A stretch of 10,426 nt of DNA from Planctomycetaceae bacterium UBA4732 (GTDB lineage: Bacteria > Planctomycetota > Planctomycetia > Gemmatales > Gemmataceae). The stretch is from the NCBI GenBank assembly GCA_002404095.1, contig DHJA01000266.1, positions 1,267-11,692 on the forward strand. The letters run 5' to 3'. The notes under the pieces were generated by a model. The model ran no database searches and had not been told where the DNA came from. It was given only the letters and a program-made list of their open reading frames with translations. Position numbers and translations under genes: made by a program. Positions 1 through 6,910 of the stretch are shown piece after piece (position 1 is the first letter of the stretch; the number at the start of each line of letters is the position of its first letter).

Positions 1-4
1 GAAC

Positions 5-24
5 CCGGGGACTTACGTCCCCGG
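5..24. repeat. Short hairpin-forming inverted repeat
   Basis: Two perfectly complementary 8-base arms (CCGGGGAC and GTCCCCGG) are separated by TTAC. The element lies upstream of the esterase gene with no start codon or ribosome site of its own. It could be a terminator for a gene to the left of the window or a dispersed intergenic repeat. No T-run follows the stem, so a classical intrinsic terminator is not supported. Confidence 0.55.
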
Positions 25-116
25 CTCGCCCATGCTTGCCTTCCGCGCGCCCACGCGTTATCGTCACAGTCGCGTACACGACGACAACCTTGAATAACCA
101 ACCCGAAAGGTGCGTC

Positions 117-2114
117 ATGAAGTCCTTCCGCCTCCTCGTCCCTTCGGTCTGTCTTGCGGTTGCCGTCGCTTTCGCCGCACCGCCCAAGGAGACGCCGCCC
201 GCTCCCGACGCCGACGTGATCAAGTCTCTCGACGAACAAATCACCAAACTCGAAAATAAAATCGCCATTCTCCGCCGCTTGGGCGTCAACGACCCCTATC
301 TGGCCGAAGTCGAGGTCTACCACAAAGCGGCTGTGTGGTTGCTGGAACATGAGGAATTCGGTCAGAAGGGCGCCGTTGCCTGGACGCGCGAAATCCTCGA
401 CCGCGGCCTACTCCGTGCGGCTCAACAAGCGCGCGGTGAGGCGCCGTGGCTCTATCAGACCGGCCAGAGCGTGACCCGCGCCTATCGTTCGCGCATTGAC
501 GGCTCGGTACAGCCCTACGCCGTCGCGTTCCCGGCCGATTACGGCAAGGACCGCGCACGCAAATGGCGCGTCGATGTTGTGCTGCACGGCCGCAATGATG
601 AGCTAACGGAGGTCTCTTTTCTCCACCAACACAACGGCGAAAACAACATCCCCGCCGGTCAGGACTGGGTGCAGATCGATATTTATGGACGCGGCAACAA
701 CGCCTATCGCTGGGCCGGCGAAACCGACGTACAAGAAGCGGTCGAGAATTTCCTCGCCGTTGAACAGCTTCTCGGGCGCGGCGGCCTCATCGACCACAAC
801 CGATTGGTGTTGCGCGGCTTCTCAATGGGCGGCGCGGGGACGTGGCACCTGGGCTTACACCGGCCTTCGACGTGGTGCGTCATCGGCCCCGGCGCCGGCT
901 TCACGAGTACGCACGGGTACAAAGGTCTGCCCGATAAGCTGCCGGCTTACCAAGAAGCCTGTCTGAGCATTTACGACGCCGTGGACTATGCTGAGAACGC
1001 CTTCGACGTGCCGGTCGTCGCTTACGCCGGCGCCGACGATCCACAGTTGCAAGCGGCGCGAAACATTGAGGGACGACTGAAAGCGTTGAACATGCCCATG
1101 ACGCTCCTGGTCGCGCCGGGGCTGGCGCACCAGTTTCCCGCCGAGTGGCAGAAGAAAGTAGAGGCGGAATATGAGAAGTTTACCGCCAACGGCCGGCCAG
1201 AGCAGCGGCCTCATGTGCATTTCGTTACTTACACCCTTAAATATCCTTCATGCGACTGGGTGGAAATCCTCGGCCTCGATCATCACTATCAGCGCGCCTT
1301 GGTGGACGCCGAGAGGAGTGACAAGGGATTGACAGTAAAGACGGAAAACGTCCGCGTACTGCATCTTGGAATGCCGCTCGGCGCCCTCCGTGAGGCGACG
1401 CCTATCAACATCGACGGCCAGAGCCTCAAGATGACGCCGTATCAGGGAGCGGGCGGCGAATTGCAATTATACCTGGAGCGGCGCGACGGCCAATGGGCCG
1501 CGGCGCTGCCGGAACGGCTGTTCACGGAGCGGCTGCGCACGCCGCATAAAACGACCGGCCTTCAGGGGCCTATCGACGACGCATTTATGAATAGCTTCCT
1601 ATGCGTCCGCGGCGCCGGCGCGCCTTGGCACGACAGCGTGCGGCAATACGCGGATGCGGACTTGAAGCGCTTCCAGGCCGAGTGGTCGAAGTTCTTTCGC
1701 GGCGATCTGCCGGTTAAAGACGACGTGGACGTGACGCCGGAAGACCTCGTTTCGCACAACCTGATCCTGTTCGGCGATCCCGGCTCAAACAGCGTGTTGG
1801 CGCAGGCCATGCCGGGGCTGCCGTTCCAATGGACGAAAGACAAGATCGTCTGGAAGGGCAAGGACTACACCGCCGCGGAGCATGTTCCGGTGCTGATTTA
1901 CCCGAGTCCGTTCACCGTGAATCGTTACGTGGTGGTGAACTCCGGCCATACGTTCCACACCGACGACTATAAGGGTACGAATGCTCTGCTATACCCCCGT
2001 CTCGGCGATTACGCCATGCTCAAACGGGCCGGAGACAAGAAGGATCCTCTCGCCGTCGAAGTGGTAGAAGCCGGCCTATTCGACGATTTCTGGCGTTGGC
2101 CGGCGCGGCCGTGA
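117..2114 (+). CDS. Secreted alpha/beta-hydrolase (prolyl oligopeptidase/esterase-like)
   Basis: The 665-residue protein begins with a signal peptide (basic MKSFR, hydrophobic residues 6-19, probable cleavage after AFA at about residue 20), so it should act outside the cytoplasm. Residues about 34-110 form a charged helical region. Residues about 130-355 look like an alpha/beta-hydrolase domain: nucleophile elbow GFSMGG with Ser236, an Asp in AGADDP (307 or 308), and a His in GLAHQF (338). The oxyanion side may be the VVLHGRND segment near residue 154. A second region of about 300 residues follows, containing LILFGDPGSNS (549-559) and YVVVNSGHTFH (604-614), a type I associate with planctomycete secreted peptidase/esterase-like proteins. 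The start at 117 is chosen over the in-frame ATG at 36 because GAAAGG at 105-110 gives a ribosome site 6 bases upstream and the signal peptide starts there. The substrate (ester, peptide or carbohydrate ester) cannot be told from the sequence. Confidence 0.85.
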   Translation: MKSFRLLVPSVCLAVAVAFAAPPKETPPAPDADVIKSLDEQITKLENKIAILRRLGVNDPYLAEVEVYHKAAVWLLEHEEFGQKGAVAWTREILDRGLLRAAQQARGEAPWLYQTGQSVTRAYRSRIDGSVQPYAVAFPADYGKDRARKWRVDVVLHGRNDELTEVSFLHQHNGENNIPAGQDWVQIDIYGRGNNAYRWAGETDVQEAVENFLAVEQLLGRGGLIDHNRLVLRGFSMGGAGTWHLGLHRPSTWCVIGPGAGFTSTHGYKGLPDKLPAYQEACLSIYDAVDYAENAFDVPVVAYAGADDPQLQAARNIEGRLKALNMPMTLLVAPGLAHQFPAEWQKKVEAEYEKFTANGRPEQRPHVHFVTYTLKYPSCDWVEILGLDHHYQRALVDAERSDKGLTVKTENVRVLHLGMPLGALREATPINIDGQSLKMTPYQGAGGELQLYLERRDGQWAAALPERLFTERLRTPHKTTGLQGPIDDAFMNSFLCVRGAGAPWHDSVRQYADADLKRFQAEWSKFFRGDLPVKDDVDVTPEDLVSHNLILFGDPGSNSVLAQAMPGLPFQWTKDKIVWKGKDYTAAEHVPVLIYPSPFTVNRYVVVNSGHTFHTDDYKGTNALLYPRLGDYAMLKRAGDKKDPLAVEVVEAGLFDDFWRWPARP

Positions 2115-2178
2115 GTTTCTGGCGCGATCGCTTTTAGGACGTGGGCAGCGAGCGGTACACCAACAGATGAGCGGAACC

Positions 2179-4089
2179 CTATTGCTCACCCACTCTTTTC
2201 ACCAACAACCCCTCCGTCGGATATTCCTGCCCCGCCCGTCTCGTGTACCCGCTCGCCGTCTGGGGCAGTAATTCCAGTCGCGGCCGCAGGCCGTCATCGT
2301 ACGCCACCAATCCCTGCCCCGCCGCACCTCGCGCCAGCAGCACCCGGTCGCCCTTAAAGAGCCAGTCGAGGTCCATTTGCTCCGCCAGCTGAGTGAAATC
2401 ATACTGCCGCAGCAGCGCCCGCACACTTCCCGGCGTAGTCCTCAGTAGCACATAATCCGGCGCCGCCCGCCGGGCGTCGGTCAGCGACACCGTGCCCGGA
2501 CGCGCATCGCCGCCGACCGCGTCCAGCGGCAGGCCCCGCGCCTCTGGACCCTCCGTGAGCCGCGATAGACATTTATCACGTTCCAGATCCGTAAACAGGT
2601 TCGGCTCACGCGCCAGGTCGCGCAGGCGTTGTTCGGCTACGGATCGGCTGAACGCCTCGCTGGCCAGGAGAAGTGTACCGTCGGGTTCTGTCGCGGCCTT
2701 GCCGGCGCCGAATGGCCGGTCGAGAAATAACGCCGTTCCCAGCTCTCTTAACTCTTCCGAATGACATAGATCGGTCGCGCTCTGGCGCAGCGCCTCGGCG
2801 CCGCGCGGCCCAAGATGCGACGCCAACGGATCGCCGGCATAGAGGCGGCGCGTGCGGCGGGACGGCTGAAGAATCTGCTCCTCTGGAACGCGCGCATGGG
2901 ACGATGGTAGGACGCGGTTATTTTCGCCCGGCGACGTAGGCAGATCGGGAACCGGCCATTCTTCGTAACGCCTTCGGATCAACCAGCCCTGACGTAGGGC
3001 GCGGCGGCGCAGCCGTTTGACGTTCCGCGCCTCTTCGTTGTCGCGCATGTCGTCGAGAAACAAATCGGGCCGCCGCTCGATCCGGTTGAAATACGCTTTG
3101 AGTGCGGCGTCCAGCACCAAGGCATCGGGATAATTGGCGCCGCGGTGGTGGAACACGACGAGATCATACGCGGTCAAATGCCGGCCGATTTGACGTAGCA
3201 GCCAACTCAGAAAGTCCGCCGCCTCCGCCGCTGGGAGAAAGCCGTCTCCCTCCTGCGCGTCCAGAAACACGACCGTCTTCTCACCAAGGCCGGTGTACGG
3301 CGAGAGCGACGCCGCATTGAAAAGACCCCGTAAAAGAGCGGTCAAGTCCTTCGATGTCGTGAGGGGCGCGAACAACCGGGAGGCGGCGCCGACATCCGCG
3401 AACGGGACGGCGTGCAGAAACGCCTCCAGCAGTTTGATGCGCTCCAGCCTGTTCAAACCTGGCCTAGCCGTCGCCTGCGCCAGCGATTTATAGGAGCGAA
3501 CGGGGCTCGCGTCCGCCTCGCCGATGCCGTGACAATAGAGCAGTTGCCCGAAAGAAAACGCCGGCAGCGGCGCCTCGACGGAAGTAAGAGGCAGCCGGCT
3601 TGTTCCGACGACGGCGTGGAAGAGCAAACAGATCAGCTCATCGCGCAACTCGCCGGCGTCGCTGTAATCTTCGAGGGCGACGGCGCCGACCAGTTCGCGC
3701 ACCCACTTTCGACGCTCGCGGCTCAGGATGACGCCGCCGCCGGAGTCGTAGCCTTCCCAAACGTAGCTGTCGATGCCGCGAACGATGTAGAACCGCCTCG
3801 CCGCCGCGTCCCATTTCAGCGACAACAGCGGTTCGGCCGAACGGCCTTCGCTTTCCGTTTGGTAGACGTCCCATGTCTCAAATACGCGGCGCTCACGGGT
3901 GTGAGCCGGGTCGAGCAACCGGCCTTGGAAGACCTCCCAAGTCGTTTCCTCCTGCTCCGCGCGGCCCCATACCAGCTTCAGTTGTGTGCCCACATAAAAA
4001 TGTTCCGCCCGTAGCACGTCCGCGGCGATTTGGCGCACGGTCTCCAGACTCAGCGGTTCTGGAGGACCAGGCGGACGAAAACGCGGCAT
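2179..4089 (-). CDS. Large soluble protein of unknown function
   Basis: I do not recognise this 636-residue protein. It has no signal peptide or membrane helix, so it is probably cytoplasmic. After a Pro-rich start, residues about 12-130 look like a mixed alpha/beta domain rich in aromatic residues (FYIVRGIDSYVWEGYDSGGG, 100-119). The middle is helical, with a hydrophobic strand-like stretch (KTVVFLDAQEGDGF) and a later YDLVVFHHRGANYPDALVLD segment. A strongly basic patch (VKRLRRRALRQGWLIRRRYEEW) precedes a Pro/Ser linker, and a final domain contains FLDRPFGAGKAA and DYVLLRTTPGSVRALL. GAGKAA resembles only part of a Walker A loop and is not convincing. Even GC-rich codon use along the full length supports a real gene. 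It converges with the esterase gene (64 bases between stops) and diverges from the small membrane protein at 4191. The upstream ribosome site is weak. Confidence 0.8.
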   Translation of the reverse strand: MPRFRPPGPPEPLSLETVRQIAADVLRAEHFYVGTQLKLVWGRAEQEETTWEVFQGRLLDPAHTRERRVFETWDVYQTESEGRSAEPLLSLKWDAAARRFYIVRGIDSYVWEGYDSGGGVILSRERRKWVRELVGAVALEDYSDAGELRDELICLLFHAVVGTSRLPLTSVEAPLPAFSFGQLLYCHGIGEADASPVRSYKSLAQATARPGLNRLERIKLLEAFLHAVPFADVGAASRLFAPLTTSKDLTALLRGLFNAASLSPYTGLGEKTVVFLDAQEGDGFLPAAEAADFLSWLLRQIGRHLTAYDLVVFHHRGANYPDALVLDAALKAYFNRIERRPDLFLDDMRDNEEARNVKRLRRRALRQGWLIRRRYEEWPVPDLPTSPGENNRVLPSSHARVPEEQILQPSRRTRRLYAGDPLASHLGPRGAEALRQSATDLCHSEELRELGTALFLDRPFGAGKAATEPDGTLLLASEAFSRSVAEQRLRDLAREPNLFTDLERDKCLSRLTEGPEARGLPLDAVGGDARPGTVSLTDARRAAPDYVLLRTTPGSVRALLRQYDFTQLAEQMDLDWLFKGDRVLLARGAAGQGLVAYDDGLRPRLELLPQTASGYTRRAGQEYPTEGLLVKRVGEQ

Positions 4090-4190
4090 CTGGATTAGTT
4101 TCCGTTAGAAGGTATAGTTATTGCAAGGGTACTTCGCCCGCTCATTCGTCGTCTGGTCGATCCGCAATCCTCACCGAAGGGAGATTCAAC

Positions 4191-4625
4191 ATGCCTCCAA
4201 TTATGAGCAAGCCGTCTAAGGCCGCTCACATGGCCATCATTTACGTAACGGTCGGCGCGCTAGTAATGATTTGTAGCGCTTTTTGGTATGCCTGGATGTA
4301 TTTTCATCAAGCACCAGACGGCGAGCCGCATCGAGACGGCTGGATGTACGTGTGCGGCGCCATCTTCTGCTGCGCTCTAGCCGTTTTCATTATTGGCTTC
4401 GCGCTGGGCCGCATTGGCCGCGCCGGCCGTCGCGCCGAACTGCCGCCTGAAGTATCCACCACCTATACGGCGCAACCCGCCGTCACGTCCCCGCCCGTTG
4501 TGCAATCCGCCATTCCTGGTCAAGCCGCTATGCCAGTTCAGCCGGTCATTCCCGGTCAGCCGGCGACTGCCGTTCAAACCACCACTCCGGTCGCGGGCGT
4601 CGCGCCGACCGCGCCGCTACGGTGA
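4191..4625 (+). CDS. Small two-helix membrane protein with Pro/Gln-rich tail
   Basis: This 144-residue protein has two hydrophobic helices, at about residues 14-37 and 51-73. They are separated by a short polar loop (HQAPDGEPHRDG), and the second is followed by a basic cluster (GRIGRAGRR). The remaining 60 or so residues are low-complexity, rich in Pro, Gln, Val, Thr and Ala, and contain an imperfect 12-residue tandem repeat. The basic residues after helix 2 suggest a hairpin with both ends in the cytoplasm. The start at 4191 is chosen because a good ribosome site (AAGGGAG) lies 7 bases upstream; the reading frame stays open further 5' only where it overlaps the opposite gene. It diverges from the gene starting at 4089, so the 101 bases between them must carry both promoters. 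I recognise no family; function unknown. Confidence 0.75.
   Translation: MPPIMSKPSKAAHMAIIYVTVGALVMICSAFWYAWMYFHQAPDGEPHRDGWMYVCGAIFCCALAVFIIGFALGRIGRAGRRAELPPEVSTTYTAQPAVTSPPVVQSAIPGQAAMPVQPVIPGQPATAVQTTTPVAGVAPTAPLR
4506..4577 (+). repeat. Imperfect 36-base tandem repeat inside the membrane protein gene
   Basis: Two consecutive 36-base in-frame units encode SAIPGQAAMPVQ and PVIPGQPATAVQ. The shared core is IPGQ followed six residues later by VQ. They form part of the Pro/Gln-rich tail. Confidence 0.65.
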
Positions 4626-4677
4626 GCATGTGCTGTGAAATAAGCCGCTTCGATGAATGGGTCTCCAAATGAACGTA

Positions 4678-4724
4678 AGGCCGGGTTTCTAAGCACAGCT
4701 GTAGCTGCCTTAGAAATCCGGCCT
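4678..4724. terminator. Long hairpin between convergent genes, probable bidirectional terminator
   Basis: Two 16-base arms (4678-4693 and 4709-4724) pair completely, with one G-T wobble. Inside the loop a second small stem (CAGC/GCTG around TGTA) extends the structure. It lies 53 bases after the stop of the small membrane protein (+) and about 85 bases after the stop of the stress-type protein (-), the usual place for a shared terminator. No strong T-run follows on either strand, so it may instead act as an mRNA 3' stabiliser or a factor-dependent terminator. Confidence 0.6.
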
Positions 4725-4808
4725 AACTTTGAAACCGCTCCCCTACACTCTACTTGATAGAGGCGGCGCCCTTGGTTCTCACGTTGGCGTTGCCCATTTT
4801 CTCCACTT

Positions 4809-5444
4809 TCACTTGCCGCCTCGGCCCGCCGCTGGCCGCCGCTCGGTAGCCACTTCCTCGCGTGTTACCGGTACGTTGAACGTCTGGTTTTCCGTGGCGA
4901 CTTCCTTGGCGGTTCGCCTGGCGCCGCTCGTGGACGCGCCCATCGCAAGAGCCGGCGTCGTTTTGTTATAAGCGCCGTTGCGGTGGAGGATGGTCCAGGC
5001 TTCGTCGTAGCGCTTGTCAGCCTTGACCGTCACCAGTGTGCGGCCGGTCTTGAATTCGCCTTCATAGTAATGGGCGTCTTCTTCAGGGATGCCCAGGCCG
5101 ATCAGAGCGCCGACGATGCCGGCTATGGCGGCGCCGCCAGCTGCACTGGCCAGGATCGCAGCGAACACGCCGCCCGCGATGACCGGCCCGATGGCGGGGA
5201 TGCCCAGGGTGACGATGCCCAGGCACCACAGGGCGCCAATGCCGGCGCCCGTTGCCACGCCCGTGACGGCGCCGCTGACCACATGGGAACCATGTTCTCC
5301 CGTTGCGGCGCCGTCTTTGGCCTGAGCCACCACACCAAGTTGGTCTTCACGGAAGCCCGCGTCCTTCAGTTCCTGAGCGGCCATCTGGGCGTGCCGCTGA
5401 TCCGCGAAGACGCCTACCACAGTGGAACGTGTACTCGTCGTCAT
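4809..5444 (-). CDS. Glycine-zipper general stress protein (17M/YflT-like)
   Basis: The 211-residue protein opens with the domain typical of general stress protein 17M/YflT (TVVGVFADQRHAQMAAQELKDAGF, from residue 8; Bacillus homologues are sigma-B regulated). A long Gly/Ala-rich hydrophobic stretch follows (about 56-118), likely a glycine zipper that inserts in or lies on the membrane. Next comes the ALIGLGIPEEDAHYYEGEFKTGRTLV segment and the closing KADKRYDEAWTILHRNGAY. The C-terminus (TFNVPVTREEVATERRP, 188-204) resembles the first few residues of a DUF2382/YsnF-type repeat and then stops, so that domain is probably truncated. The start at 5444 is chosen over an in-frame ATG at 5492 because AAGGAG sits 6 bases upstream. 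The biochemical role is not established for the family. Confidence 0.8.
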   Translation of the reverse strand: MTTSTRSTVVGVFADQRHAQMAAQELKDAGFREDQLGVVAQAKDGAATGEHGSHVVSGAVTGVATGAGIGALWCLGIVTLGIPAIGPVIAGGVFAAILASAAGGAAIAGIVGALIGLGIPEEDAHYYEGEFKTGRTLVTVKADKRYDEAWTILHRNGAYNKTTPALAMGASTSGARRTAKEVATENQTFNVPVTREEVATERRPAAGRGGK

Positions 5445-5480
5445 GTCGATCTCCTTGGACTTTAGGTCCTGATGGCCGGA

Positions 5481-5493
5481 TTTGAAGTTCAAA
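5481..5493. promoter_or_regulatory. Short perfect palindrome upstream of the stress protein gene
   Basis: TTTGAA and TTCAAA form a perfect dyad around a single G. It is centred 43 bases upstream of the start codon at 5444, in the region shared with the divergently transcribed rhomboid gene. It could be a regulator site, but the dyad is short and no promoter elements could be firmly placed around it. Confidence 0.25.
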
Positions 5494-5600
5494 CGGGCGC
5501 GCCGACCACGCGATCCGTCGTCATTCCGGTTGGGCGCTATAATTTAGAAAGCAACTATGGCGCCAAAAATGTTATCGAGGCGAGCCGGGATCCGTCTTTT

Positions 5601-5632
5601 CCATCGACATCCGCGCGGGGATCCGCGATAAT
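5601..5632 (+). pseudogene. Remnant of the 3' end of a third rhomboid copy
   Basis: This stretch aligns without gaps to 6765-6796, the last codons and stop of the first rhomboid gene, with 26 of 32 bases identical. In the matching frame it reads HRHPRGDPR-stop, against HRLPNDDPR-stop in the intact gene. A further 14-base match (12 identical) follows at 5643-5656 against 6825-6838, in the leader of the second rhomboid gene. The simplest reading is that the tandem array once had a copy to the left, of which only the terminal codons and the spacer remain. Confidence 0.5.
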
Positions 5633-5685
5633 ACTTAGGGTCGCCTGTAAGTTCCAAACCTATTCGCGCCTCCCCTGGAAAGCCC

Positions 5686-6795
5686 ATGTCCGAAGCCGCT
5701 ATCCCCCAACCGCATCCCTCGCCAGGTCAAAAGTTGCATCCCTTCGAGGTGATTTTGCGCTTGTGCGCCAAGACGGCGCCGCAGCCGTGGTATCCGCGCG
5801 TCTACGCCCAATCGATCGGCATATCTCCGGACGCCCTCTACGAATACCTGGAAGACCTTTGGCTGGACGGCCTGGTGCGCAAAGCCGGAGGGTCGCCGGA
5901 GACCGGCCCCGGCGTGACTCTCACGCCGGCCGGCCGCGACGTGCTGGACGATCCGGCGGCGATGCGGCGCCTCAGGGAAGGCCGGGCCGTCATCGCGGGC
6001 GACCGCGGCGGCATCGTCCGTGAGGTCGTCCGCCGGTCAGAGAAGCCGGTGGTTAGCCGTATTCTGCTAGGCGTCAACCTCGCGTGGTTCCTGTATAGCC
6101 TGTATCTCGCCTGGGTCGAGTCCGGCGCCATGGGCTTTCTCTCCAGCGGTTTCCTAGGCGACGTTGACCATCTCGACGACATTCTCGCCCGTTCGGGCGC
6201 CTTATCGGGGCAATTCTGGGCCCAGGGGCAATGGTGGAGATTAGCGACCTCTTGTTTCGTTCACATCGGCCTGCTCCATCTCGGCTTCAACATGAACTTT
6301 CTCTTTCAGGCCGGCAAGGTCGTCGAGCAGATGTGGGGCCGTCTGCGCTTCCTGGTCATCTACGCTTTCGCGGGACTGGGCGGCGGCTGCCTGGCCGTGG
6401 CGATGCAACCGCAGGCCTTGCTGGCCGGCGCCTCCGGCGCGCTGTGCGGCGTCATCGCGGCAGAGGCCGTTTGGGTGCTGTGCAACGGACGATACCTGCC
6501 CCGTTCGCTCGCGGCCCGCTGGCGCGGCAATTTGACGACGAACGCCATTCTCATCGTAGGTATTAGCTTGATTCCGGGCGTCAGCGGTTGGTGTCATCTC
6601 GGCGGAGCGCTGACGGGTGCGGCCGTCGCACTGGTGATGCAGGTGCAGCGCTTCGGGCCGTCGCCGTGGCGCTGGGCGGTCCTGTTGGCGCTGGTTCCGC
6701 TGCCGTGGCTGGGATACGGCCTCATCGAACACGAGCGGGCGACGAATCCTCATTGGGCGCCAATCCATCGACTTCCGAATGACGATCCGCGATAA
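5686..6795 (+). CDS. Rhomboid intramembrane serine protease with N-terminal winged-helix-like domain
   Basis: This 369-residue protein has two parts. Residues about 15-90 look like a winged helix: a helix-turn-helix (ISPDALYEYLEDLWLDGLV, 46-64) is followed by a wing-like TGPGVTLTPAGRDVL. Residues about 121-350 are a rhomboid domain with seven predicted helices (about 121-143, 186-208, 220-240, 246-266, 284-299, 302-320, 329-347). The family signature is complete: WWRLATSCFVH (183-193), HxxxN with His198 and Asn202, catalytic Ser250 in GASG, and catalytic His304 in HLGGALTG. Family members cut transmembrane substrates within the membrane. The winged-helix part should be cytoplasmic; whether it binds DNA or protein is unknown. 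The ribosome site GGAAAG is close (4 bases). The next gene, a paralogue, starts 115 bases downstream, so the two may be co-transcribed unless the palindrome between them stops or processes the message. The substrate is not evident. Confidence 0.88.
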   Translation: MSEAAIPQPHPSPGQKLHPFEVILRLCAKTAPQPWYPRVYAQSIGISPDALYEYLEDLWLDGLVRKAGGSPETGPGVTLTPAGRDVLDDPAAMRRLREGRAVIAGDRGGIVREVVRRSEKPVVSRILLGVNLAWFLYSLYLAWVESGAMGFLSSGFLGDVDHLDDILARSGALSGQFWAQGQWWRLATSCFVHIGLLHLGFNMNFLFQAGKVVEQMWGRLRFLVIYAFAGLGGGCLAVAMQPQALLAGASGALCGVIAAEAVWVLCNGRYLPRSLAARWRGNLTTNAILIVGISLIPGVSGWCHLGGALTGAAVALVMQVQRFGPSPWRWAVLLALVPLPWLGYGLIEHERATNPHWAPIHRLPNDDPR

Positions 6796-6825
6796 TGACC
6801 CGACTCCTAAGAGTGTCCCGGTTTG

Positions 6826-6869
6826 CCTATAAGTCCCATAAGTCCTATAGGACTTATGGGACTTATAGG
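6826..6869. repeat. Perfect 44-bp palindrome built from a 9-base motif
   Basis: Two 22-base arms (6826-6847 and 6848-6869) are exact reverse complements with no loop. GTTTG and CAAAC flanks extend the pairing with a small bulge, bringing the hairpin to roughly 6821-6875. Each arm contains near-repeats of a 9-base unit (TAAGTCCCA/TAAGTCCTA). It sits between the two rhomboid genes, where it would form a strong RNA hairpin or a DNA cruciform. It may act as a partial terminator, a processing site or an inserted repeat. Confidence 0.85.
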
Positions 6870-6910
6870 ACAAACTGAGATACCACCCGACGGCCTGTCC
6901 GGGGAACACC

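Noticed and set aside
36..116. Extension of the esterase gene to the ATG at 36
   Set aside because: The added 27 residues do not look like a signal peptide and have no ribosome site. The ATG at 117 has both a ribosome site and a proper signal sequence.
3412..4014. 200-residue open frame on the plus strand
   Set aside because: It is a shadow of the gene on the minus strand, with no ribosome site and low-complexity Arg/Ala content typical of GC-rich antisense frames.
2179..4089. GAGKAA as a Walker A nucleotide-binding loop
   Set aside because: It lacks the full GxxxxGK(S/T) pattern and no Walker B or other NTPase motif accompanies it.
3873..4190. N-terminal extension of the small membrane protein into the opposite gene
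   Set aside because: The stretch is the opposite-strand shadow of the 636-residue protein gene. The ribosome site just before 4191 sets the start.
5538..5543. Perfect TATAAT as the -10 box for the first rhomboid gene
   Set aside because: No acceptable -35 box lies 16-18 bases upstream and there is no extended -10 TG. It is also nearly 150 bases from the start codon, so it cannot be called a promoter on sequence alone.
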